The notes below the pieces were generated by a model. The model ran no database searches and was not told the DNA's origin. It was given only the letters and a program-made list of their open reading frames with translations. Below, one piece after another: positions 46,861-58,535 of a stretch of 64,000 bases of DNA. Every line of letters begins with the position of its first letter. The first letter of the stretch is position 1. The stretch lies in NCBI GenBank assembly GCA_019843655.1, contig JACDQD010000012.1, forward strand, positions 1,178,001-1,242,000, in the 5' to 3' direction. A program made the position numbers and the translations under genes. Source of the DNA: Lethocerus indicus. Its lineage: Eukaryota; Arthropoda; Insecta; Hemiptera; Belostomatidae.

Positions 46861-49606
46861 ATCATACTTTTTTGCTGAATCTCCTAACAATAGCAAAAAT
46901 TTGGTACACTGGCTGAAAGTACCGATTGCAATTTTATTTTGAACATTCTCATCGTGACTTCGAAATTATTCCGAAGATTATTAGCATTCGACCCCGAATA
47001 TTTGAATATAATAATGAAAAAAATGCTTAATCTACATCCTGCATGCAATTCGGAGGTAGGATCTACGACCGAAGAACGTCTACAAACTAGCAAGAAAGAG
47101 TCCATATTTTTGCCTTTGTTTTGTCATATGGAACATTATCCTTGGTGAAGATTCGCTGGGACAGATAGACAAGGAGGAGGAATTAATTTGTTTCAGAATG
47201 TGGTTAGGCAAAACTGTCACACACCACCCAGATGAAGGCCTGTGCACCGACTGGTATATAACCCGCTTTTCTGACCCGCTGTTTTCGTATAGTTCCAATG
47301 GGAGGGTCGGGATCCCTAACTTCTATAGAAATTACAGTATATCAGTGCCATTCCAGATATGGCATTGGTCGAGAGGCCAGATGGCTCCCGTAGCGCTTTC
47401 AGGAGCGATCCAGTTGCCAAGTTGGGTTTCGGACTCTATTAAGAAACCTAGACCTTACTTAGAGACTATACTGGGATTTCTTTTCAGATGCCTAGAATGT
47501 CTCAAGAGGTATACTGCAAGATCTGCCCTCAAGGTTAACAGTAGGGTCGCGCGACAGTATCGGGACGGGGAGGTATTGCGGGGAACAATGATTCTGAACC
47601 ACTTAGCATTATTAAGTCCCTATACGATGATGCGAAGCATCTTCCAAATTAAAGAAAAACCAATTGAGGAATTTCAACACAGTTATGAATAATTCCATTT
47701 GGTAAGTAAGGCAATCAGAAAGAGGCGGGAAATTGCCAGAGTAACTACATTCCAAATGCTTAAAAACAATCCTGCAGGAGATAAGAATTTTGAATTTAAT
47801 TAGGAATGCCATATTTTTCCATAGTTATTTTGGTAAACAAAACCAGCAAGCGGATTACAAGAACAATAATGTTTTTCTCTTTACTTATTTTCTGCTCAAT
47901 AATGCTGGTTGCCGTTACACTGGTTGCATTATATGAATATTCAAGATTTATTTTGAATATACAATATGAAATGCTATTTTCTGGATGGAGTTCAGTTCTT
48001 GGAACGCGTTAAAGTGAAAACTACCCTAAATGTATATTATATTAAGCGTTGTTGAAGGAGTTCGGTGGGTCCGTCTTTTCAGTTCGCAGCGGGAATAATT
48101 TTATGACAGTTTAGAATTCAATTTCAAGCGTAATCAAATTTTGCGGCCGACCTGAGTGCGCGTTAGGGCTGTGCGCAACGCATTTCAATTGGGCCATAAA
48201 ACCGGGTGCCCATTTTCCAGATCGTTTTCCCTAATTGAGTCACGTAGGTCGCGGCCGCCGGGACACGTAGGGAGGGCTGAATCGTTATTAAAAACTGAGT
48301 CCTCCCCACGTAATATCGGGACGGGTAAGGGCCCTCTAAACTGTTTCTAAGGGGTCATTTGTGAGAGAGGCCCGCTTGCGGTCTCCGAAGCTGCCAAGGT
48401 GTCAATTTAACGCCGGGGAGATTGCTCCCTCACGACTGCCCGAACTGCCGAGACGTGGCTGTCGGCATGCAAAACGTGCCCGACCTCCGAACCGGAGAAG
48501 GATTTTTTTTCCTTTAATTTCAACACGTGACCGTCCCCTATGCCCGCGATGGGAGAAGGAGGCCTACTTATTAGGATACGCTTCAAGTCCCGCAAAGGAC
48601 AATTCTCGACCGGCCGGTTAATTGTAATTAACCTTCGGTTTTTTTTTGCTTTAACCAATCCTCCACTTTCCCTAGATGTCCTGCGGCCGCGGAGCCAAGG
48701 GCGTGGGGGAGTCCTCTGCGCGAGGATGCCAGTTTTGTGCTCTCGGCAAGGAATGGGACGACAATAAGGCACGGGTAAGAAGTGGCCGATATAAAAAAAC
48801 CAACGCTCGATCGCAAATGGCACTGCCACTTGCGGGCAATCCGGGGGAAACGAGTTTTCCAGACTGCGGACGAGGAGGGAGGGAGAAAAAACGCGGACAA
48901 ATGAGAAAATTAAACGCGCTGCAAACCCTTTTTAAGAGAGGCCGGACCCTTCAAGTAGCTACGCGGCAGCAATGACGATAGACCCCCTCCAGCCTGTCTT
49001 TACCTTGGCGAACACCGGAATGTATTATGCAGCAGCCCGCTGAATAGGCGATAGACCCATCCTCTATGGAGCTTCGAAACATTGGGAGGCCCGTAAAAGG
49101 ATGGATGAGTGAAAATGGGATGAAATATGGAGATGGCGACCTTTCGAGTGTAGCATGAGCTCGCTGTTCCCGGTAACAGGTTCCATCCGCACGGGACAAA
49201 AGTAAAATACAATCAGCGTATGTAATGCAAACATTGATGTTCATATAGCACTAGAAAAAAAAAATAGAGCACAATGGATGAGAAATCGACAGGGTTTACA
49301 CCTGGCAAAGTCAGAGGAAGGAGACAAGGAGGGCACATGCGTGAGTCATTTATAATTGTTCAATACAGAATTGGCATGTTCAACAACGCTTTATCATCAA
49401 TGACGACTAATCGGTAAATGTTATCGAGGAAAAGATTAAAGAATAATGTCCCAATAGTTCGCGTTGTTGAACAAAAACCCTGGTAAAACCACTCACATTC
49501 TCTGTGCAGCCAATATAATGTTAGTTAGTCTCATAAATCACAATTTTACAATCTCATAATTGATATTTACAAATTTTATTTTACCTATCGGCCGATAGTT
49601 TGATAA
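46861..49606. other. No gene called; unexplained 164-codon frame and a CpG-rich block
   Basis: The plus frame 47198-47692 begins MWLGKTVTHH and ends EEFQHSYE before TAA. It is of even composition, not from a repeat, and no family comes to mind. It lies among AT-rich DNA with no promoter, splice or partner clues, so I do not call it. 48130-48960 is CpG-rich, with competing frames on both strands (48407-48829 minus, 48676-48975 plus). Confidence 0.4.
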
Positions 49607-49728
49607 ATACACGGGCAGAGCCCATGTTCAAGACAGTACATGGGCCTCTGGTCAGACATTATCAATCGATTGCAAGTGATAGAAACTAGGCGGATATAAG
49701 GACATCTTTCATTGCTGAAAAAAGAACA
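49607..49728 (-). repeat. Repeat family F, copy 2
   Basis: The inverse of this stretch reads CAGCAATGAAAGATGTCCTT, CCTAGTTTCTATCACTTGC, AATCGATTGATAATGTCTG, ACCAGAGGCCCATGTACTGT and CTTGAACATGGGCTCTGCCC, matching 43012-43168. Confidence 0.65.
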
Positions 49729-50439
49729 GTGGTCGGGAACTAAAGAAACACCTCCCGGATGTATATACGCACTTTAATTTAATTGATCAAATGGGCAAGA
49801 AAGACTAATTGATATTTGCACAAGCTTTCAGAATGTGTTACACCTGCTTTGCTCCGCTAATTGCTGCCTGTATTACACAGCCACGAGTGGTCACCCAACA
49901 GTAAACCGGGTTCGATGACTGGAACTAGTTTCGAATTCCCAGTATCGAACGTTTAAACTGTTTACACCCTGTTATTCGCATCGAGAATTCGTCTTCCCGC
50001 ATTTTTTACCCAAAGAGTTGATGCGACGTAAAAATAAAAAAAAATGTTTATTACCGGTACATCCCTGTAATAAGTACCTCCCGCATATGGCGTTATGGGC
50101 CATATCGGGGGTTTACATACTTGCCCCTTGCCCCGAACCGAACTGTAAGAAAATTCTACATATACAAGGTATGATGGTGGTTACAACATGTTACGCATGC
50201 GAGTACACACGTTATTTATAACATAATCGAAACGTTCCACTTCCAATTTCGTCCCGGTCGTTTAATACCAGAGCTAGGGCAGTTAGATTGAAACATGATT
50301 GGTGCATATTCAAGAAAATAAGCTCTTGAATTTTGCTTCTGACAAATTCATCCAGTGAATTCCATGTAAAGCTCGGTTCAATATTAGATAAGAATGAGTT
50401 TGTACTCCATCCTATAGCCAGATGAATTACATAACATTG
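49729..50439. other. No gene recognised
   Basis: AT-rich to mixed. The frames at 50018-50221 (plus) and 50212-50532 (minus) have no domain. Confidence 0.4.
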
Positions 50440-50970
50440 AATGTTACAAGTACAAATGCTGTATGAATTTTTTTCACATGTATTTCGTGATAAAAGGACC
50501 GCCCGAGAATGGCACTTTCGACACAAGAACAATTATGGTCTAAGGGCTAAGAAGATCTCTAGACCAGCGGCGTTTAAGACGACGCGGGCGGATAATGGAT
50601 GGGTAAGAGAGAAAAGGGACCGAACGAGTGGATTGGGATGAGGAGAAAGGCGGGAGTGGAACTTCAGGAACCGGGATTTTGCGACTCCCTCGACTGCCGG
50701 TATGTTGAGGTCATGGTGGATTGTGCGGTTAGAAACATACCGGGGAGCATTAAGGATGGTACGAAGGGCTTTTGACTGAAATCTCTGGACGCGAGTGATG
50801 TCGGATGTCTCAGCGGAACCCCATAGCTCTATACCGTATGTCCGTATTTAAGTATCGCTTTGTATATTGTCAGTTTGAGGCTTAAGGTCAATTTTGATGT
50901 CCGTTTTAGCAATGGTTTTAAAAGTCCAAATTTTCGGTTTAAGTCGATTCTTTTGAGTCGGGTATGGGGA
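50440..50970 (-). pseudogene. Jockey RT C-terminal fragment with 3' UTR
   Basis: Minus strand from 50970 downward: PHTRLKRIDLNRKFGLLKPL, TSKLTLSLKLTIYKAILK, then a small deletion shifts frame before ELWGSAETSDITRVQRFQSK, RTILNAPRYVSNRTIHHDLN, KSRFLKFHSRLSPHPNPLVR. The coding end (CGTCGTCTTAAACGCC) and the 3' UTR with AGATCTTCTTAGCCC and GTGCCATTCTCGG run to about 50440. It parallels the 17904 copy and starts in the same region (PHIRLK). It is inactive because of the frameshift and the missing palm domain. Confidence 0.88.
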
Positions 50971-51681
50971 CCTCTTTTCGAAAATCACGATTTTATTTAA
51001 ACATCCATCCTAATTATTCGTACAACTTACATCGGTGAACATATTTACAGGACTGTTTCGAAATGTACACGACGATCCTTTGGTCACGACAGGGCCAAGG
51101 AGCGACTCGTTACTGTCGTCCCGAGGGCGCTAAGCGCTGTTCAAACAACGAGTACAAACGAGTCGTACAAACAGAGCGTTGTTTGTACTCCCAGGTGCGA
51201 GGTCCGAGCCGTTCGGTTCACGCTCTCCCGGAGAACACCTTGCGTTGGACGACACGCGGCACTATAGAGATAAGGCGAAGAGAAAAAAAAACTGAAAGAC
51301 CATATGTGTTTGTTAGGTAAGCTCGAAAAATCCGACGAAACTGTCACCAAGCAAGCCCTATAACTACAAGTACAGTACTTAAGAACTGGTGATGACATCA
51401 TATCTAAGGTGATCAGCAGCTTGTGAAACCGCACGGGCCAGCGGATGCCCTACTTAAACTTATCACGATCTTGAGGATTATTGCGAAAATTATTCGAGAG
51501 AATTCGGATTATAATTATCAAACAGGTCATGAAATACAATCCTTATTACCATGTTTAAACAATGTTCTTTTCTTACTCGATACACCATTCTAATGCAATA
51601 TAAAGCACCCGGATAACTTCATTTGGTCCTGAAGCTCGGTTTTTTAAATAATCAATTAAATTCAATATAGTATTTATGGTT

Positions 51682-51685
<4 letters not shown>
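50971..51685. other. No gene; local inverted repeats near 51142
   Basis: CpG-rich 51060-51260 with the inverted repeat listed next, then AT-rich DNA. Frames 51063-51320 and 51141-51434 overlap on opposite strands without domains. Confidence 0.4.
51142..51190. repeat. Overlapping inverted and direct repeats
   Basis: CAAACAACG (51142-51150) pairs with CGTTGTTTG (51177-51185), and GAGTACAAAC (51150-51159) pairs with GTTTGTACTC (51181-51190). GTACAAAC also repeats directly at 51165-51172. Alternative stems could form; no terminator or known RNA matches. Confidence 0.6.

Positions 51686-51736
<51 letters not shown>
51686..51736. repeat. (AT)n microsatellite
   Basis: About 25 AT units. Confidence 0.97.
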
Positions 51737-51740
<4 letters not shown>

Positions 51741-54700
51741 TTTATGTATCTGGAATTTGGAAAATCATTACACATAGTAAAAGTCTAGAGTATAACACGT
51801 GTCATGAGTGATGTCTTCCACGAATTTGTATATTATGTAAGTGGCCAAAGAGTAAATATAAAAAAAATTGAACATTCACACCGAAGAGCCTTAAACCAAC
51901 AGACTTTCTCTCACGAACGAAATCTTCTAAATTTTCATTCCTTCCGACCTTAACCCGACCGTAACAGTACCACGGTATGATGATGGATGAAAATGTCGTA
52001 AGAATGACCACTAGTTTCACATGAAAATAAGCCGAAAATCTGCCTAAAGTTACTCAAGATGCATAAAATACAAAATAAATATACATTATATATGTATTAT
52101 ATAAATGTATTCGTTATATTTTACATACAAGACTATCTCTGTGGATATTGCATCGAATACAAAAAATGGACCTCTGCTCCGGTAGGTACGCATTATAGTT
52201 CGCAGTTATTATTTTTTACAATAGTTATATAGCTAATATATGGACATGGCGTGCTGAAAATCATGATTCGGTCCATTACACTAGGGGAAATGGCGCGACC
52301 TTTCGGACCTAGCGAAGTCTCATACCCCGGGGACCGGTTCACAGTTGAATAAATACAATGGCCATACCTGGCCGAGGTTGTATTGTTTTTATGAGTCTGC
52401 GTGTCCAAACGCAGTATCCCAGTATCGGGTATCCTCTCTCTATCTCTCTCACTCTCTCCCTCCACCTCCCAATCTATCCCTCTCGAAACGCGCAATTCAG
52501 GATGGGAAAGGCGGCCGTAAATTTGCGCCCGATGCGCAGATAAAGCCAATATATATTTGCTTCGCCCTGGAGATTAAAGCCTGGATTTATTCAGCTTACC
52601 TTGGAACTTGCCAGGATAAGTCCCACTGTACTTTATGACAAATGCCGACTGGTTTTATTACGTTACGTACTACTCCGCTAATAAACCTTTTTGCTATAAC
52701 ACAAACTTTTAAAAACACGACTAAAATCCTAATAATTTCAGGAAAAGAGAATTGAAAATCCCGAGACAGAAGCAAGCAATAAAACAATTCTAATGCACTA
52801 ATCACCACATATGGAAGGTAACATCTATTACTATATATATGTATATATAGTTTGTCTACACTAACAAATAACGTATACAAGGAATAGCCATTATTAAATA
52901 GGAATCCAATAGCTATCCATTAGGAATAGCATAAATAAATAAGACCACCCCAACGCGGGATATCCGGTACGCAACATTTAATTACGATTCGAGACAAAAT
53001 ATTATAAATACATCCGAGCGCTGACATATTTAAAGTCTTATTGAAGTTTTATAAATTGTACGTATCAATCTCGATCCTGACTCAGAAAGATAATTTGACG
53101 CCGTAAAAATGCATATTTCATGAACTCAAATCGATCGTGGAGCAAGAAAAATATGACTTAAATAACGTCCTAAATAACAGCACCGTCGCCCAGAGCTATC
53201 CTCTCCGTTGATTCTAATTATTCTGGATTAATTTTTTTTTCTATATTTTTCCTATGATGTTCACGAGTCTTGCATTAATCAGAATACATTACTCTAGTGG
53301 GGTGGGGGGGACTTGATTTCATTAGAATCCCATAAATATTATCAGTCGCTTTCTTGTCCAAACTGACTTTTCGAAACTTGTTCCTTTTTTTCTTTTCGTT
53401 CGAAAAAACATCAGTGTCATTCAGACGGCGCGGAAATCGCCCCCCCCCCACAACGTCATATCTGATATTTCCGACGTGCAATCCGATTGTTTCATATCGG
53501 TAATAGGCGCTATTAAATGGAGGATGACGATTGATTTTAATTGCGGGGATTCCTGTCGGCGCGCGACAATATTGACAATTCAATATTGTCAATTTGCTTC
53601 GTCTGCTGTCAAGTACAAACACTGTATTGACGATATTGGAATTGCTAATTCGTCGCAATATCCTGGAAAATATTCTGTGCGCGAACATGCGAGAATACTT
53701 TCAATATTCAACATTTCAGTCTGTTTTCAGAAGCAAACGTCCGCGCCCATTCCCAAAATTGGATTTCATCTCTCGTTCGATTTTTCGCCACCAATTTTAA
53801 ATTACTCTATACCGGTTTTGACCACCGGTTTTGAATAGGTTTCCCCTTATCTACTAAAAATAAATTTAGTCCAATCCAATTTTATCTGGAAGGAAATGTT
53901 GAATTATATGCGTGGAAAGGGTACTAATTTTGGAATATCATTCGAGAGTTTCCCCATCGGCCTTAAAATAGAACGGTTTCGACCGATCAATAATTGTGTT
54001 CCACCTGCAATAGTGGGAAGTTCTCGCGAATGAAGCATCCTATCAGCACTGTTACCGCGGTGGTGGCTTTAGTTATCTCGATTATTCATTTATTTTTTTT
54101 CTATCAGTAATTTTTTTAACGGCGATTTTTGATCGTCCTCCCGCGTATCTGCATTAGGCAACCGCAATAACACTACACTATTATAACATTGCTGAATCGT
54201 AAAAGTGATTATATTACAAACTCTAGGGGACCACCTATTTTACCATACAGGTACCTTTAATATTAATGAAATTTGACCCAGTAGACATTTAGTAACTTGT
54301 AAGCCGTTATATATCCCGCCAATTTGATTCAATTATCCATAGTGTCTTACATATTGCTGAAATACATTTATATAATTCCTCCGCTCTGATAAATCTACAG
54401 GTTTACACAAGACCATTAATTTCTAGACCGTTGGACTCCCCCGTGAAATATCCGATAGCCAATTTCGTCACGCCAAGACCCGCTCCCCTAATCTGATCCG
54501 GTCTCTCAAGTGGCTTTCCCTCCAGGGATATATCCGTAACCGATTATTAGCGGTCGGCGCCGTTAACCACCGGTTGGACTTACAGTGGGGGGGGGGGATC
54601 CACCTCGTTAATTATACGACAATTTCGGTCTATATACTCTTCTGGAATTTGTCATGAGATAAATGGTCTTCAACCGATACCTAATGAGGGGGTAGGCGAC

Positions 54701-54763
54701 AAGACGACGGAGCGTCCCGGACTTGAGACCGCAATCAGCAACAACGCATAATTATATATGCAC

Positions 54764-54768
<5 letters not shown>
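51737..54768. other. No gene; one short (CT)n tract and a palindrome
   Basis: CT-rich 52431-52460. AT-rich to 53200. CpG-rich patches at 53400-53560 and 54430-54600. The frames at 52193-52549, 53275-53688 and 53476-53838 have no domain, and the last two overlap on opposite strands. Confidence 0.4.
53572..53592. repeat. TTGACAAT palindrome
   Basis: TTGACAAT (53572-53579) and ATTGTCAA (53585-53592) are perfect inverses around TCAAT, inside a run of four ACAAT/ATTGT words (53566-53590). Such words suit HMG/Sox-type binding, but this is inference. Confidence 0.5.
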
Positions 54769-54810
<42 letters not shown>

Positions 54811-54812
54811 TA
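54769..54812. repeat. (AT)n microsatellite
   Basis: AT units with one CATA break near the right end. Confidence 0.95.
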
Positions 54813-55689
54813 ATATAACTGATGCTGTAACAAGTAGTATGATTATGAAAGAAATGCTCCTGAACAAAAATAGGTCTAACTCAATACCACTCAATACTAG
54901 TGGAAACGGAAAATGGCAATTTTCCAAACGTCATCCAAAAAAATATTTTGAATTACCATGTAAGATATGTATTTTATCCTTAGCTTTAGCGAGAATCAGA
55001 AAATTTATGATTTGTACCAAAAATTGTTGAGTGGGGTTGACCCCCCACAAGCTGTTCCGGGATTTTTCCCGCGTTTTGAAACCACCCGGGCGTACTCCCA
55101 TCGGAAGGGTTTTTGCCATTTCCTTCTGTGAAGCCAGACAATTGACGAATTAATATCTAAGAATTGTTTGGTAACAAATATTTTTCTCCGGGGCCTAAAA
55201 TTGTTTGCAGAAATGAAAGCTCGCTGCATGCGGCTACAAGGTGGAAATCTGTTCGGTCGAATTGGTTGTTTCACGGGCAAGTGAGCTTTCGCACGGTGCT
55301 AAGTCGGTGCTTGGGAGGAGGAGGGATGAGGGGGGGGGTGTTGGCGTGTAACGACCCCCGGGTCTATTCAAATCCCAGTTCCGGAGGCTTACTTCGCACG
55401 CACGGCGTCTTAATTGAGAGAGGCTTTAGCATTGGGATCCGCTCCGGAGGCAATTTGGCGGAGTTGGCGCAGACGGGGGATCTCATTACGCGGGGGTGGA
55501 GGGGCTACCCGTTCAGCAGCCCGTGACATTCATCCCGCCCCAGCCTAGGATTAAATAAGACAACGAATAAGATTTATTACTACACCTCATGGCGTCTGAA
55601 CGCTCTCAGGACGCTGCTGGGGAAGCACTTGCGGCGCTTTTCTCCAAGCGATCCACAATCTCCGGACGAATGTATCAAGTCCCACAGTC
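54813..55689. other. No gene recognised
   Basis: CpG-rich 55260-55520 with a frame at 55164-55526 that lacks a domain. A G-run at 55331-55339. Confidence 0.4.
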
Positions 55690-55850
55690 TGTAGGCAAAG
55701 CTAACACCGGGGGCTTTGCTTGGAAACGAGGAAAAGTACTCCTAAGTATTCCTAAGAAAGGAGCAAGAATGAACCCCCGATGAAAAGGAATAAATTAGCT
55801 CAGAAGTAGAAAACCAGTAGCCAGGCAATACTGAGAGCAAAATTTACACA
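55690..55850 (+). repeat. Repeat family D, copy 7
   Basis: GGCAAAGCTAACACCGGGGG, CTTTGCTTGGAAACGAGGAA, AGAATGAACCCCCGATGAAA, AGGAATAAATTAGCTCAGAA, CCAGGCAATACTGAGAGCAA, then ACACATACG. It retains the left end (CTTTGCTTGGAA) that is also seen in copy 1. It has the widest coverage of the family. Confidence 0.75.
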
Positions 55851-58480
55851 TACGTGTAATACTAGCCAGCCGAAAGCGGATATAATGCTCCTAGATACCT
55901 TTAAAGTTCTCTACATAAAAACTTAATTATATTACATGTATAAGAATAACGCTTTTTTGATGAGGATTTTTGTGTATTAAAATTAGTACCATATCGCGTG
56001 GTTTATAACCGTAATCTAGTACTTCACAAATGTATTCAGCATCCCTGACGTGTATACTAATACATTAGTAATTCAAAAGGATGTTATTTAATGTTATGTT
56101 GATTCTGTATTGGGTTGGGGTTGTCCTGCTGTATTGGCAGTCTCATAACTTCTCAAGCAACTCCTCATGACTTAAAGGGACATTTAATATTGTTAGCATA
56201 ATTTTTAATCAGTTATAACCATACTGTAAATAACTATAAATGTTACAAAACAGTACAATACAGTTTTCAGTGGGAATTTTATTGAGACCTTATAGCTTAA
56301 AGGAATTCACAGAAATACGTGTTTCCAGTAACAAAGAGGTACGTGTGCTCATGTTAATGCACATGACAGACCATTCGTATGCATGGAGTGAAAAGTATGA
56401 CACGTTATTTAGAGCCTACATAAGGAAGTAGCATCTGTGATGTACATATCCAGGCCGTGGCATTACTTGATTTTCATCGGCATTAAGAAATTAGAAATTC
56501 GTTCGGGTCTAACGAACACCGATATTACTTCATCCCGGACTGTTTTTACTTTACGTTCGCCGAAACGCAGACCATTTAGCGTGAAAATTACGTTTACAAA
56601 AACAATTACAGTAGTTCAAACGAAATTAATGAATTTTAATTTGTTTCTTAATGTTTCCTGCACAGTAGCCCACTACTGGGACTGACTTTCCGGTCGTTTC
56701 TAAGCCAATTATTAAATGTCAGACAGTATTCTTCGTGTACTTCCTGCAATGATCAGAAACTGGTCTTGCTATTGAGCCAAACGGAGCATGTCATTCTATT
56801 CCAAAACCTCCCTGTGTGCTTTTTTACGCACCAAAGATACACCTCTTTCTTTTTAAATATTAATAATTCTATTTTCTGTGGTCCGGAAAAAAATTTCCCG
56901 TAAAATGTAATAAGGAATTTGTGCACTAATGAACGAACTGTTCTCTGAGAGTGGGCAAAATCTGTCGGCATATTTTAATAGTAAATTGGGACGGGTTCTT
57001 TTAAAGGAATACAAAAGCGAATAGAAGAGACGTAATTCCTTTTCTGTTTTTTTAATATCCGACCTGCCCTAAGTTTAAATTAAAGTTTGAGTCGGGCTGT
57101 CCAACTTGCTGAAAGTCCTGACAGTCATCGGGTACGTGTACCGGGCAAACTAGTAGGCACCCAAGTGGACTCAAGCCAGTTTGAAATATAACCAATGAAA
57201 TCAGATTTATTTCTGTGATTCTTTCTTCGCCCCCACCTCCCTCCTACCTCCGCCATCCAAAAAGGACTCGAAGAAAAAAAAATGAAATAAAATAGAAAAT
57301 TAAAAATTCCACTAAAAATAAGTGCATAACGCTAAATTATAAGCACACTGCGGAATGCTCGAAATAAACACAGCGCCTGCCAAAATTCTTCTGGGCCAAT
57401 TAAAAACCGCGGACGCGCGCACATGCCGTACAGTAAATTTACGCTGAAAACACGCGGCATTGAATTAACGTTATTTGTAATATTCTACTTTTGTAATTCC
57501 TACAATATTTCAGGTAAACTACCCACCTGCGAAAGCAATAATAGGGTCGTTACGACCGACTGAACTCATTGGATTATGGAAGTGGTGAACACATGTCGGT
57601 TGTTCAGGCCGTGTAATTGATGAATTGTGGTTGCACCTGAACAATTTGAACGGGATTTACTCGACCCCAATCGGCAATAGCTTGTTTGAAATTTGTTTTT
57701 TCAATCTCTTTTCTGGTTTTGTGGCTCTATTGTCGCCAGTACAGCCAGACGCTAGTGCTGGCGTCTCACTCGGTGCTCATCCACAGTGCTGTTCTCCCTC
57801 GATCGACACGCGCCGTAATCAATTGTCTACCTTTAACACGCCTCAAAATACGAATAGAGGCGCTGTTTGTATTTTGTAGGCCAGATCCAATTTGCATAAA
57901 CACATTTGCCGGGCTTCAATAAAATGATCGAGCGAACGAGAGTCGGAACAAGATTTCTAAGCGTTTAAAACGGGATGTGCCGACTATTTTGTTTTGACGA
58001 CAGAGGGTTTTAAAAGAACGGCGATCGAAAAAGCCAAGAATTTACGGGATTTTTTCATGAAAGTTTCGTCCTACCGACGAGAGTTTTTCCCCTGTGCCCA
58101 GCATAAAGTGGATCAATGCGAGGGCCTCCACACAGGGGCAAAACTTGTGCTCAAAATAGTACAATGGCTTAGACAAAATATTGGCTTTAACGTCTCGGTA
58201 TATTAATTATAATTAATTTAAGAAAACGAGCGGAAAAATTGAAAACACTTTTAGCATAAATTGAACTCAAAGCATTGTATTGAACTGATTTCATACTCCC
58301 ATCGGAACAATTTCAGACCGATTAGTGTATAAACGGGCCCACACCCCGAGCTTTTATCGATAAATCAAATAATAACGCTTCGATTTAAAAAAACAAAGAT
58401 GTAAGGCTTTTAAGTCGCCTCCGGGTAATTTTTATACCTTCGGTACGAGTTCTAAGGACGAGGCGGGACTTTAACGTCAG

Positions 58481-58482
<2 letters not shown>
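55851..58482. other. No gene recognised
   Basis: Mostly AT-rich. The frames 56240-56431, 56437-56685 and 57994-58206 are short and unrecognised; the last (EKAKNLRDFFMKVSSY) looks protein-like but nothing supports it. A short CpG patch at 57400-57460. Confidence 0.4.

Positions 58483-58532
<50 letters not shown>
58483..58532. repeat. (AT)n microsatellite
   Basis: About 25 AT units. Confidence 0.97.

Positions 58533-58535
<3 letters not shown>

Noticed and set aside
48407..48975. 140-codon minus and 99-codon plus frames
   Set aside because: They overlap on opposite strands in a CpG-rich block; neither has a domain.
55360..55385. TCTATTCAAATCCCAG, B-box-like
   Set aside because: No matching A box or tRNA fold nearby.
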